This document shows positions 9,885-19,101 of a stretch of DNA of 64,000 bases, in pieces. This stretch comes from Methylosinus sp. C49 (lineage in GTDB: Bacteria; Pseudomonadota; Alphaproteobacteria; Rhizobiales; Beijerinckiaceae), in assembly GCF_009936375.1 (NCBI RefSeq), contig NZ_AP022332.1, positions 62,001-126,000 on the forward strand. Direction: 5' to 3'. How positions within the stretch are numbered: the stretch's first letter is position 1; each line of letters begins with the position of its first letter. The notes beneath the pieces were generated by a model, which worked only from the letters and a program-made list of their open reading frames with translations, made no database searches and was not told where the DNA came from. Position numbers and translations under genes: made by a program.

Positions 9885-11540
9885 ATGGCGCCGAATGACG
9901 CTCCCGCAAAATCCGTCACCTTTTCAGAAGCGGCGTTGACGCTTCTCTTCATCGCCTTCGCGGCCTTCGCCGGCTTTGTCGCCTCGCGCGCACATACGCC
10001 GGCTTACGCATTCCACGCAGCTCTCCTCGCCCTCGGCTCCATCATCGCCGTCTTCGCCCTGCTGAAGCGCTATGAGCTGCGCGGCGCGCAGGCGCCCGCG
10101 CCTTTCGTCGACGGGCGGCCCAATTACAATTACGGGCCGATCCGCTTTTGCGCGCTCGCCGCATTGTTCTGGGGCCTCGCCGGCTTCGCCGTCGGACTCT
10201 ATATCGCGCTGGAGCTCGCCTTCCCGGCCTTCAATCTCGATCTGCCCTGGATCAACTTCGGGCGCCTGCGGCCCTTGCACACTTCGGCGGTGATCTTCGC
10301 CTTCGGCGGCAATGTGCTGCTCGCGACCTCCTTCTATGTCGTGCAGCGCACCTGCCGCACGCGGCTCGCCGGAGATATCGCGCCCTGGTTCGTCGTCCTC
10401 GGCTATAATTTCTTCATCCTCATCGCCGGCACCGGCTATCTGCTCGGCGTCACGCGCGGGCACGAATACGCCGAGCCGGAATGGTATGCGATCCTGTGGC
10501 TCGTCGTGGTCTGGGTCGTCTATCTCATCGTCTTCCTCGCCACCTTGGCCAAGCGCGAGGAACCGCACATCTATGTCGCCAATTGGTTCTACCTCGCCTT
10601 CATCGTGACGGTCGCGGTCCTCGTGCTCGGCAACAACACGGAAATTCCGATCTCCGTCTTCTCGCCGAGATCGGTGATCGTCTGGGCCGGCGTGCAGGAT
10701 GCGATGATCCAATGGTGGTACGGCCATAACGCCGTCGGCTTCTTCCTCACCGCGGGCTTTCTCGGCATAATGTATTATTTCGTGCCCAAGCGCGCCGAGC
10801 GGCCGATCTATTCCTACCGCCTCTCCATCGTGCATTTCTGGGCGCTGATCTTCCTCTACATCTGGGCCGGCCCGCATCATCTGCACTATACGGCGCTTCC
10901 CGATTGGGCGCAGACGCTGGGCATGACCTTTTCCATCATGCTGTGGATGCCCTCCTGGGGCGGCATGATAAACGGCCTCATGACTCTCTCCGGCGCATGG
11001 GACCGTCTGCGCACCGATCCCGTGCTGCGCATGCTCGTCGTCTCCGTGGCCTTCTACGGAATGTCCACTTTCGAAGGGCCGCTGATGTCGGTGAAGGCGG
11101 TGAATGCACTGTCGCATTACACCGATTGGGGCATCGGCCATGTGCATTCCGGCAGCCTCGGCTGGGTCGGCTTCGTCTCCTTCGGCGCGCTCTACTGCCT
11201 CATTCCCTGGGTGTTCGGCCGCAAGCTCTACTCGCTGAAGCTCGTCGACTGGCACTTTTGGACCGCGACCATCGGCATCGTCTTCTACATTTCGGCCATG
11301 TGGGTCGCCGGCATCATGCAAGGGCTGATGTGGCGCGCCTACACGCCGCAGGGATTTCTGGAATATTCCTTCATCGAGACCACCGAGGCGCTGCATCCCG
11401 AATATGTGATCCGCGCGGCGGGCGGCGGCCTCTTCCTCATCGGCGCGCTCATCATGGTCTACAATATCTACAAGACGCTGCGCGCGCCTTCGGCGGCGAG
11501 CGCGACAGAATTCTCGCCCCTTCCCGCCCCCGCGCAATAA
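9885..11540 (+). CDS. ccoN: Cytochrome cbb3 oxidase subunit I
   Basis: Catalytic haem-copper subunit of the high-affinity terminal oxidase, reducing O2 to water in the inner membrane. The 551-residue protein has about twelve to fourteen membrane segments and the conserved histidine regions expected for haem b, haem b3 and CuB (e.g. [45 protein letters not shown]). The length is slightly above many CcoN proteins because of an extra N-terminal membrane stretch. It is the first gene of ccoNOQP and lies 107 bases behind an FNR/FixK box, so expression under low oxygen is expected. ccoO begins 12 bases downstream. Confidence 0.97.
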   Translation: MAPNDAPAKSVTFSEAALTLLFIAFAAFAGFVASRAHTPAYAFHAALLALGSIIAVFALLKRYELRGAQAPAPFVDGRPNYNYGPIRFCALAALFWGLAGFAVGLYIALELAFPAFNLDLPWINFGRLRPLHTSAVIFAFGGNVLLATSFYVVQRTCRTRLAGDIAPWFVVLGYNFFILIAGTGYLLGVTRGHEYAEPEWYAILWLVVVWVVYLIVFLATLAKREEPHIYVANWFYLAFIVTVAVLVLGNNTEIPISVFSPRSVIVWAGVQDAMIQWWYGHNAVGFFLTAGFLGIMYYFVPKRAERPIYSYRLSIVHFWALIFLYIWAGPHHLHYTALPDWAQTLGMTFSIMLWMPSWGGMINGLMTLSGAWDRLRTDPVLRMLVVSVAFYGMSTFEGPLMSVKAVNALSHYTDWGIGHVHSGSLGWVGFVSFGALYCLIPWVFGRKLYSLKLVDWHFWTATIGIVFYISAMWVAGIMQGLMWRAYTPQGFLEYSFIETTEALHPEYVIRAAGGGLFLIGALIMVYNIYKTLRAPSAASATEFSPLPAPAQ

Positions 11541-11552
11541 GAGGAGAGAGAC

Positions 11553-12311
<759 letters not shown>

Positions 12312-12314
12312 GCC

Positions 12315-12467
12315 ATGACCACTTACGAATCGTGGCGAGAGCTTTCGGCGAGCTCGGGCCTTTTCTTCTTCGTCGCATTGTTCGCCGGAGTCCTGGCCTA
12401 TGCGCTATGGCCCTCCAATCGCGAAAAATTCCGACGCGCCGCCGAGACGCCATTGCGAGAGGACTGA
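12315..12467 (+). CDS. ccoQ: Cytochrome cbb3 oxidase small subunit CcoQ
   Basis: A 50-residue single-span membrane protein beginning MTTYESWRELSASSGLFFFV and ending in a charged cytoplasmic tail. Size, the one helix ending in ALWPSNREKFRRAA, and location three bases after ccoO and four before ccoP identify CcoQ, which stabilises the oxidase complex. It is too short for most gene calls. Confidence 0.93.
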   Translation: MTTYESWRELSASSGLFFFVALFAGVLAYALWPSNREKFRRAAETPLRED

Positions 12468-12471
12468 ACAC

Positions 12472-13359
12472 ATGTCGACGCGACAAGCTCACAGCGACGC
12501 GGCCCGCATCGATCCACATTCCAAGACCAGAACGACCGGCCATGAATGGGACGGCATAGAAGAGCTCGACACGCCGCTGCCGCGCTGGTGGGTCATCACC
12601 TTCTATGCGACGATCCTGTGGTCGATCGGCTATTTTATCGCCTATCCGGCGCTGCCGACTCTTTCCGGCGGCACGCAGGGCCTCATCGGTTGGCATTCGC
12701 GCGCATCTGTCGCGCGCGACATGGAGCAGCTGAGCGAGATTCGTGGCCCCGTGCTCGAGCGGCTCGCCAATGCGCCGCTCGAGGAGATAGAGGCGCGGCC
12801 GCAATTGCTCAGCGCCGTGCGCGCGCTCGGCGCCGCCGCTTTCGCCAATAATTGCGCCGGCTGCCACGGCGCCGGCGCGCAGGGCGCGAAGGGCTATCCC
12901 AATCTCAATGACGATGATTGGCTGTGGGGCGGCAAGCTCGCCGATATTCGGCGCACCATAGAGCATGGCGTGCGCTGGGACGCCGACAAGGAGACGCGCA
13001 GCGAGACCATGCCCGCCTTCGGCCGCGACGGAATGCTCGACGCGAAGCAGATTTCCATCGTCGCCGATCAGCTGCGCGCAATGGCGAAGCTTCCCGGCGG
13101 CAAGGCGAGCGCGCAAGGCGCCAAGCTCTTCGACGACAATTGCTCCGTCTGCCATGGCGTCGACGGCAAGGGCAATCACGACATGGGCGCGCCCAATCTC
13201 ACCGACGCTCTGTGGCTGTTCGGCTCCGACAAGGAGACGATCGCGAGCCGCATCGCCAATGGCGGCGGCGGCGTGATGCCGGCCTGGAAGGATCGCCTCG
13301 ACGAGCCGACGATCAAGGCGCTCACCATCTATGTGCATACGCTCGGCGGCGGCGAGTGA
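12472..13359 (+). CDS. ccoP: Cytochrome cbb3 oxidase subunit III (di-haem cytochrome c)
   Basis: Di-haem cytochrome c subunit that accepts electrons from soluble c-type cytochromes. The ATG at 12472 (MSTRQAHSDAARIDPHSK) is chosen over the open frame upstream because it follows ccoQ by four bases. The 295-residue protein has the N-terminal signature GHEWDGIEELDTPLPRWW, one membrane helix (about 40-62), and two haem c sites: CAGCH (128-132) and CSVCH (224-228). Distal methionines are plausible at METMPAF-like and VMPAW positions. Normal length and context. Confidence 0.96.
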   Translation: MSTRQAHSDAARIDPHSKTRTTGHEWDGIEELDTPLPRWWVITFYATILWSIGYFIAYPALPTLSGGTQGLIGWHSRASVARDMEQLSEIRGPVLERLANAPLEEIEARPQLLSAVRALGAAAFANNCAGCHGAGAQGAKGYPNLNDDDWLWGGKLADIRRTIEHGVRWDADKETRSETMPAFGRDGMLDAKQISIVADQLRAMAKLPGGKASAQGAKLFDDNCSVCHGVDGKGNHDMGAPNLTDALWLFGSDKETIASRIANGGGGVMPAWKDRLDEPTIKALTIYVHTLGGGE

Positions 13360-13370
13360 AGGAGTGGAAA

Positions 13371-14819
13371 ATGACGAGCGCCGATATGGGCAAGGCGAAG
13401 AGCAGCTCGCTCTATGCGCCGCGCAAGGCGATCTATCCGAAAGAGGTCGAAGGCGAGTTCCGCCGCATCAAATGGGGCCTGCTGGCCTTCACTCTCTCGG
13501 TCTATTATCTGCTGCCTTTCGTGCGCTGGGACAGAGGCCCCAGCGCCCCGTCGCAAGCGGTGCTCGTCGATTTTCCGCATCGCCGCTTCTATTTCTTCTT
13601 CATCGAGATCTGGCCGCAGGAGGTCTATTATCTCACCGGCCTCCTGATCCTCGCCGCGCTCGTTCTTTTTCTGATGAACGCGCTCGCCGGACGCGTGTGG
13701 TGCGGCTATCTCTGTCCGCAGACCGTGTGGACCGATCTCTATCTCGCCGCGGAACGCTGGATAGAAGGCGATGCGCGCGAGCGCGCCCGCAAGGACGCCG
13801 GCCCACGCAGCACGAAGATATGGCGCGAGAAGATCGCCAAGCATGCGCTATGGCTCGCCATCGCCTGGTGGACCGGCGGCGCTTGGGTGCTCTATTTCGC
13901 CGATGCGCCGACGCTGGTCTATAAGCTCGCCACCTTCCAGCCGGGAATCTCGGAAGCCTATATTTGGATCGGCATACTCACCTTCACCACCTATATGCTC
14001 GCCGGCCATATGCGCGAGCAAGTGTGCCTTTATATGTGTCCCTGGCCGCGCATACAGGCCGCGCTCACCGACGAATATGCGCTGAACGTCACCTATCGCT
14101 ATGATCGCGGCGAGCCGCGCATGTCGCTGAAGCAAGCGAGCGCGCTGCGCCTCGCCGGCGCGCCGGCCGGCGATTGCGTCGATTGCGGCCAATGCGTCGC
14201 CGTCTGCCCGACAGGCGTCGATATACGCAAAGGCGCCTCGCTCGGCTGCGTGCAATGCGGCCTGTGCATAGACGCCTGCGACGCGGTGATGGCGAAAATC
14301 GGCCGCTCCGCGCGGCTCATCGCCTATGACACGCAGATGAATTGCGAGCGCCGCGGCAAGGGCGAAGCGCCCGTCTACAAGCCGCTGCGCGCGCGCACCA
14401 TCATCTACGCGGCGCTCATTCTCGCGATCGGCGCGCTCATGACCCTGAGACTGGCGACGCGCGAGGACGCCGCCCTCTCGGTGCTGCATGATCGCAACCC
14501 GCTCGCCGTGACGCTCAAGGATGGCAGCATTCGCAACGCCTATACGATTCGCTTCGCCAATATGAGCGCCGAGCCGCGCCGCTTTCTGCTGGAGACGAGC
14601 GGCGTCGAGGACGCCGAGGTGGAGATCGTCGGCGTCGAGCCGGACGCCGAAGGCCGCATGATCGTCGGCGTCGGCGCCGATCAGACGCGCGAGACGCGCG
14701 TGCTCGTCACATGGCGCGGCGCGCGCAGAGCCAAGGGACAGACGCCGATCCTCTTCACCTCCAAGGAGCTGGAGAGCGACGCATCCGTCACTATGAGAGA
14801 CGTGTTCGTGACCCCGTGA
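13371..14819 (+). CDS. ccoG: Cytochrome c oxidase accessory protein CcoG (polyferredoxin, copper reduction)
   Basis: A 482-residue membrane ferredoxin needed for cbb3 assembly; CcoG/RdxA/FixG proteins are linked to reducing Cu(II) for the maturation route. The ATG at 13371 follows GGAG (aaggagtgg). Membrane segments flank a cytoplasmic double [4Fe-4S] domain with C269xxC272xxC275xxxC279P and C293xxC296xxC299xxxC303. An upstream cysteine motif (GYLCPQTVWTDLY) and the C-terminal Ig-like domain typical of FixG are present. It starts the second half of the cbb3 locus, 11 bases after ccoP. Confidence 0.95.
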   Translation: MTSADMGKAKSSSLYAPRKAIYPKEVEGEFRRIKWGLLAFTLSVYYLLPFVRWDRGPSAPSQAVLVDFPHRRFYFFFIEIWPQEVYYLTGLLILAALVLFLMNALAGRVWCGYLCPQTVWTDLYLAAERWIEGDARERARKDAGPRSTKIWREKIAKHALWLAIAWWTGGAWVLYFADAPTLVYKLATFQPGISEAYIWIGILTFTTYMLAGHMREQVCLYMCPWPRIQAALTDEYALNVTYRYDRGEPRMSLKQASALRLAGAPAGDCVDCGQCVAVCPTGVDIRKGASLGCVQCGLCIDACDAVMAKIGRSARLIAYDTQMNCERRGKGEAPVYKPLRARTIIYAALILAIGALMTLRLATREDAALSVLHDRNPLAVTLKDGSIRNAYTIRFANMSAEPRRFLLETSGVEDAEVEIVGVEPDAEGRMIVGVGADQTRETRVLVTWRGARRAKGQTPILFTSKELESDASVTMRDVFVTP

Positions 14820-14829
14820 GGAAAAAGCC

Positions 14830-15336
14830 ATGTCGCACATAAATCTGATGCGCGCGGCGCCCCAGCGTCGCCTCGGTGGTTGGCAGGTTCTTCTGCTGCT
14901 CGTCTTCTTCTTCGGCGTCGTCGCTTCGGTAAATGCGGTGATGATCTACGCCGCCCTCTCCACCTTCCGCGGCGAGGAGGTGAGCCGCGCCTATGAGAGA
15001 GGCCTCGCCTATAATCTCGACATTGCGGGCGCCCGCGAGCAGAGCGCGCGCGACTGGAAGGTGGAGGCGACGATTTTGCGCCGCGGCGCTTGGGAGAATC
15101 TCGTCTCGGTGACGCTGCGCGACCAGAATGGCGGCCTGTCGGGGCTGAAGCTGATGGCGGAAATCCGCGCGCCGGTCGATGGCCGCAAGGATGTCGCCGT
15201 CGATCTCGCGGAGATCGCGCCCGGACGTTACGAGGCGCCGATCGTGATCGAATCGGGCTTCCGCGATCTCGTGCTGGTCGCGACGCGCGACGGCCGCGCA
15301 ATGTTCCGCTCGAAGAGTCGTATCCGCATCGATTGA
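14830..15336 (+). CDS. ccoH: cbb3 oxidase assembly protein CcoH (FixH family)
   Basis: A 168-residue protein with one N-terminal membrane helix (residues about 20-45) and a periplasmic beta-rich domain with the FixH pattern (SRAYERGLAYN near the start, PGRYEAPIVIESGFRDLVL near the end). CcoH is required for assembly and stability of cbb3 oxidase and is thought to contact CcoN and the copper route. It sits between ccoG (10 bases) and ccoI (7 bases). Confidence 0.93.
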   Translation: MSHINLMRAAPQRRLGGWQVLLLLVFFFGVVASVNAVMIYAALSTFRGEEVSRAYERGLAYNLDIAGAREQSARDWKVEATILRRGAWENLVSVTLRDQNGGLSGLKLMAEIRAPVDGRKDVAVDLAEIAPGRYEAPIVIESGFRDLVLVATRDGRAMFRSKSRIRID

Positions 15337-15343
15337 GCGCGCC

Positions 15344-17725
15344 ATGACCATGGACGTCGATTTTTCCGCTCTCGCGACGCGCGGCCGCAATGGCGCGCTG
15401 CGCCTGGAGCTGGCGCTGGACGGCATGACCTGCGCCGCCTGCATCTTCGAAATCGAAGCGGCGCTGAAGGCCATTCCCGATCTCGTCGCGGCGCGCGTGA
15501 ATTACGCCGATCGACGCCTCTCGCTGGAATGGACGGCGCCCGATTTCGACTTCGCCGCCGTGTCGGAAAGGCTGCGGCGCATGGGCTATCGCGCGCGACC
15601 CTTCGAGCGCGAGAGTGGCGAGAGCGCGGAGCGCGAGAGCGCGCGACGCCTGCTGCGCTGCCTCGCCGTCGCCGGCTTCGCCACGGTGAATGTGATGATG
15701 CTGTCCGAGGCCGTCTGGCTCGGCGGCGATATGGACGAGACGACTCGCGATTTCTTCCATGGGGTCTCCGCGCTCATCGCTCTGCCGGCCACGGCTTTCG
15801 CCGGCCAGCCCTTCTTCGCGAGCGCCTTCGCCGCGCTGCGCGCGCGGCGGCTGAACATAGACGTGCCGATCTCGCTCGGCGTGCTGCTGTCGCTCGCAAT
15901 GTCGGTCTATGAGACGCTCACCCATGCGCCGCACGCCTATTTCGATTCGGCGACCATGCTGCTCGCCTTTCTGCTGCTGGCGCGCTATCTCGATTGCGCC
16001 ATGCGCCGCAAGACGCGCGCCGTCGCCGCCAATCTCGCCGCGCTGCGCGCGCCCGCCGCTTGCCGCATCGGCGCCGATGGCGCGCAAAATTATGTTCCGC
16101 TCGCCGCGCTGGCGCCGGGCGACCGCGTACTGACGCGGCCGGGCGAGCGCATTCCTGCAGATGGCGTCGTTCTTTCCGGCGAGGCGAGCCTCGATGAGAG
16201 CCTCGTCACCGGCGAGACGCGCCGCCGCAGCGTTTCTGCAGGCGATGCGGTCTATGCCGGCGCGCTGAATTTCGACGGCGCGCTGACGATGCGCGTGCGG
16301 GCCGCCGCCGGCGACTCGCTCATCGACGAGATCGAGCGCCTGGTGGAGAAAGCGACGGCGGCGCGCTCGCGCTATCTGCGCCTCGCCGATCGCGTCTCGC
16401 GCCTCTATGCGCCTCTCGTTCATCTCGCCGCGCTCGGCGCGCTGCTCGCATGGCTCACGGCCGGCGCCTCGCTGCATGATGCGCTGGTGACGGCCATCGC
16501 CGTGCTGATCGTCACCTGCCCTTGCGCGCTGGCGCTCGCCGTCCCCGCCGTGCAAGTTGCGGCGAGCGGCGCGCTGTTTCGCGCCGGTGTACTGCTCAAT
16601 TCCGACGATGCGCTCGAGCGCTTCGCCGAGATCGACACTGTCGTCCTCGACAAGACCGGCACGCTGACGACGCCGGAGCCCTGCGTCGTCGATGCGCAGG
16701 AGATAGAGCCGCAGCTTTTGGCGCTCGCCGCGCGGCTCGCGCATTCGAGCCGCCACCCGCTCGCCTGCGCAGTCGCGCGCGAATATCCGCGCGCCATGGC
16801 GATCGAAGGCGCGCGTGAGGAGCGCGGCGCCGGCGTTATCGCGATTGTTGACGGCGTCGAGGCGCGGCTCGGCGATCCGCGCTTCTGCGGCGTCGATGAA
16901 GTCGCGGCAGAGGAAGACACATCCGTCATCGCCTTTCGTCATGGCGAGCGCGCCACTGTGCTGCGCGTGAGGCAGACATTGCGCCACGATGCGCGCGAGA
17001 CGATCGACGCGCTGCGGCGGCGCGGCTTGCGCGTGCTGATATTGTCCGGCGATCGCGCCGCGCCGGTGGAGGCGGTGGCGCACGCGCTCGGCGTGACGGA
17101 ATGGCGCGGCGCGTTGAAGCCGGCCGATAAGGTGGCGCGGCTCGAGGCGCTGCGCGACGAAGGATGCAAAGCGCTCATGATCGGCGATGGGATCAATGAC
17201 GCGCCAGCGCTCGCCGCCGCGCATGTGTCGCTGTCGCCGATCGACGCGACGCAGATCGCGCAAGCTTCGGCCGACGCCGTATTTCTCGGCGAGGGCCTCG
17301 CGCCCATCGTCACGACGATCGACGCGGCGCGGCTCGCCCGCGCCTTGATGCGGCAAAATCTCGCTTTGTCGCTGCTCTATAATGTCGTCGCCGCGCCGCT
17401 CGCAATGGCGGGACTGCTGACGCCGCTCATCGCCGCCATCGCAATGTCGAGCTCCTCGCTCATCGTCACGCTCAATGCGCTGCGCGCCGGCGGCGCGAAT
17501 GGATCGGGTGAGCGAGACACACGCCGGAAGAGGTGTTTTCTACCTCCCCCTCGAGGGGGGAGGTCGAGCGCCGAAGGCGATCGGGAGGGGGTGAGCCCCC
17601 GAGTCTTCGCCGCAGAACCCCACCCCGGACCGCAAAGCGGTCCGACCCTCCCCCTGAAGGGGAGGGTAAATGCGCCGACTCTCGCGTCGACCAGATCGCC
17701 CTGCGCCACGCACATCGACGCATAG
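15344..17725 (+). CDS. ccoI: Copper-transporting P1B-type ATPase CcoI with repeat-derived C-terminal tail
   Basis: Inner-membrane copper ATPase that supplies copper for cbb3 oxidase assembly. Visible features are an N-terminal metal-binding domain (GMTCAAC, Cys30 and Cys33), the intramembrane TCPCALA site near residue 391, the phosphorylation motif DKTGTLT near 436 and the hinge GDGINDAPAL near 615. The normal protein should end soon after SSSLIVTLNALRAGG. Here the frame continues about 75 residues through a palindromic repeat element, giving a Pro/Arg/Gly-rich tail (start GERDTRRKRCFLPPP) unlike the family. The true stop is therefore probably displaced by the repeat insertion. Confidence 0.94.
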   Translation: MTMDVDFSALATRGRNGALRLELALDGMTCAACIFEIEAALKAIPDLVAARVNYADRRLSLEWTAPDFDFAAVSERLRRMGYRARPFERESGESAERESARRLLRCLAVAGFATVNVMMLSEAVWLGGDMDETTRDFFHGVSALIALPATAFAGQPFFASAFAALRARRLNIDVPISLGVLLSLAMSVYETLTHAPHAYFDSATMLLAFLLLARYLDCAMRRKTRAVAANLAALRAPAACRIGADGAQNYVPLAALAPGDRVLTRPGERIPADGVVLSGEASLDESLVTGETRRRSVSAGDAVYAGALNFDGALTMRVRAAAGDSLIDEIERLVEKATAARSRYLRLADRVSRLYAPLVHLAALGALLAWLTAGASLHDALVTAIAVLIVTCPCALALAVPAVQVAASGALFRAGVLLNSDDALERFAEIDTVVLDKTGTLTTPEPCVVDAQEIEPQLLALAARLAHSSRHPLACAVAREYPRAMAIEGAREERGAGVIAIVDGVEARLGDPRFCGVDEVAAEEDTSVIAFRHGERATVLRVRQTLRHDARETIDALRRRGLRVLILSGDRAAPVEAVAHALGVTEWRGALKPADKVARLEALRDEGCKALMIGDGINDAPALAAAHVSLSPIDATQIAQASADAVFLGEGLAPIVTTIDAARLARALMRQNLALSLLYNVVAAPLAMAGLLTPLIAAIAMSSSSLIVTLNALRAGGANGSGERDTRRKRCFLPPPRGGRSSAEGDREGVSPRVFAAEPHPGPQSGPTLPLKGRVNAPTLASTRSPCATHIDA
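17542..17667. repeat. GC-rich palindromic repeat element inside the 3' end of ccoI
   Basis: About 126 bases with three perfect hairpins: ACCTCCCCC/GGGGGAGGT at 17542-17564, CGGACCGC-aaa-GCGGTCCG at 17626-17644, and ACCCTCCCC/GGGGAGGGT at 17645-17667. It has the look of a dispersed intergenic palindromic repeat of alphaproteobacteria. Similar arms occur near 53650, 56205 and 62461. The element is read in frame as the terminal part of ccoI and lies shortly before the ccoS start. Confidence 0.8.
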
Positions 17726-17745
17726 CCGAAAAGAGAATCGCCCGC

Positions 17746-17904
17746 ATGAATGTCCTTCTCTTTCTCGTTCCGCTCGCTCTGCTGCTCGGCGCGCTCGGCC
17801 TCGCGGCTTTCGTCTGGTCGCTGAATGCGGGCCAATATGAGGATCTCGAAGGCGCCGCCGCGCGCGCGCTCGCCGACGATGATGTGGAGGATGGGCGATC
17901 ATGA
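17746..17904 (+). CDS. ccoS: cbb3-type oxidase assembly protein CcoS
   Basis: A 52-residue protein with one membrane helix (MNVLLFLVPLALLLGALGLA) followed by FVWSLNAGQYEDLEG, the classic CcoS signature, and an acidic tail. CcoS is required for cofactor insertion in cbb3 oxidase. The ATG at 17746 is internal to a longer open frame, but upstream of it the frame only reads the palindromic repeat. The stop overlaps the next gene's start (ATGA), so the transporter downstream belongs to the same operon. Confidence 0.93.
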   Translation: MNVLLFLVPLALLLGALGLAAFVWSLNAGQYEDLEGAAARALADDDVEDGRS

Positions 17905-18986
17905 GCCTGCAATTCGATCCGCTGCTCGCGCGGCCGAGCGAGACGCTCTGCCTCTGCCCACGCATGGGCGAGACCGACGATGCGCCGTCGACGCTGCGGC
18001 TCGCGCTCGGCTTCGGGCTCGGCGTGCTTGCGCAGGCTTTGGCGCTCTCGCAATTGCCGCAGGCGGCGCTGCTCATTGCGCCGCGCGCGGAGGAGATCGG
18101 CTGGCCGCTGGCGCTGATGCTCATCGGCGCGGCGCTCGCCTCTATTCCGGCGGCGCTGCTGGTCGACGGATTCGGACGGCGCGGCGCCTTCGCGCTGGGG
18201 GCCAGCCTCGGCGTCGGCGGCGGGCTGCTCGCCGCCTTCGGCATGACGCGGGGACATTTTCCGGCGCTGTGCCTCGGCGCGCTGTGGCTCGGGCTGGCGC
18301 AGGGCTTCGGCCTCTTCTATCGCCATATAGCGGCCTCCGCTCAGGGCGGAGTGAGCGTGCTGGCGGGCGGCGCGCTCGCCGCGCTGATGGCGCCGCTCGC
18401 GGCGTATTGCGCAGAGCTCGCGGGGGGCGGAGCGTCGACCTTGCTCTGCGCATCGCTGCTGCAGATTTTCGCGCTCGCTCTGGCGGTGCGCGCACCGCAT
18501 GGCTTCGCGCGACCCGGGGATGAAGGAGAGGTAAACGATCACGATTGGTTTACGCTCAGATTCGCGCTGCTGACGCTCGCCGGCGCAGCGGCCTGGGCGA
18601 TCATGGCGGCGGCCATGCTGCGCGGCCCCTTGTCGCTCGCCCTCTGCGGAGCGGCCCAGAGCTTCATCGGCGGAGCGATGGCGTGGCATCTGCTCGCAAT
18701 GTATGGCCCCGCCGCGCTGGCGGCGCGCTGGCCGGCGCTATTTCCTGCGCTGAAGAGCCTCTGCGTCGGTCTCTTCCTTCTGGCTAGCGCTTTCGCGCTG
18801 CTGCGCCTCTCCGCCTCGCCCGCGCTTCTGGCGGCGGGAATGGCGACGATCGGCGCCGCCTGGTCGCTCGCCAATATCGGCGCGCTGCGGTTGTTGCACG
18901 AGAAAGGCCGGCCGCCGCCGGCCGCGCTGGCGCTGCATGATCTCTGCCTGCTCGGCGCGGCTGCTGCGGGCGCGCTGGCGCTCTGA
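17901..18986 (+). CDS. ccoA: MFS transporter with CcoA-type copper motifs, last gene of the cbb3 operon
   Basis: A 361-residue, very hydrophobic protein with ten to twelve membrane segments and MFS character (VDGFGRRGAFALG loop between helices 2 and 3). It overlaps ccoS by 4 bp, so it is expressed with the oxidase genes. In the second half I see M235AAAM239 and, 28 residues later, H263LLAM267. MxxxM and HxxxM pairs in adjacent helices are the copper-binding signature described for CcoA, the MFS copper importer needed for cbb3 oxidase in Rhodobacter. Motif plus operon context make a CcoA function likely. A Cys-rich start (LCLCP, residues 16-20) may also bind metal. Whole-protein identity to known CcoA was not tested. 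Confidence 0.72.
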   Translation: MSLQFDPLLARPSETLCLCPRMGETDDAPSTLRLALGFGLGVLAQALALSQLPQAALLIAPRAEEIGWPLALMLIGAALASIPAALLVDGFGRRGAFALGASLGVGGGLLAAFGMTRGHFPALCLGALWLGLAQGFGLFYRHIAASAQGGVSVLAGGALAALMAPLAAYCAELAGGGASTLLCASLLQIFALALAVRAPHGFARPGDEGEVNDHDWFTLRFALLTLAGAAAWAIMAAAMLRGPLSLALCGAAQSFIGGAMAWHLLAMYGPAALAARWPALFPALKSLCVGLFLLASAFALLRLSASPALLAAGMATIGAAWSLANIGALRLLHEKGRPPPAALALHDLCLLGAAAAGALAL

Positions 18987-19101
18987 CCCGATTTTGCCGC
19001 ATGCTTTTCGCAAATTGCTGAATTCGGCGTAGACTCTCCCACCGGGATGGGCCTGCGCGGCCGGCGCTCGCGCGCTAAATTGCCCGGCGAGGACGAGAAT
19101 T

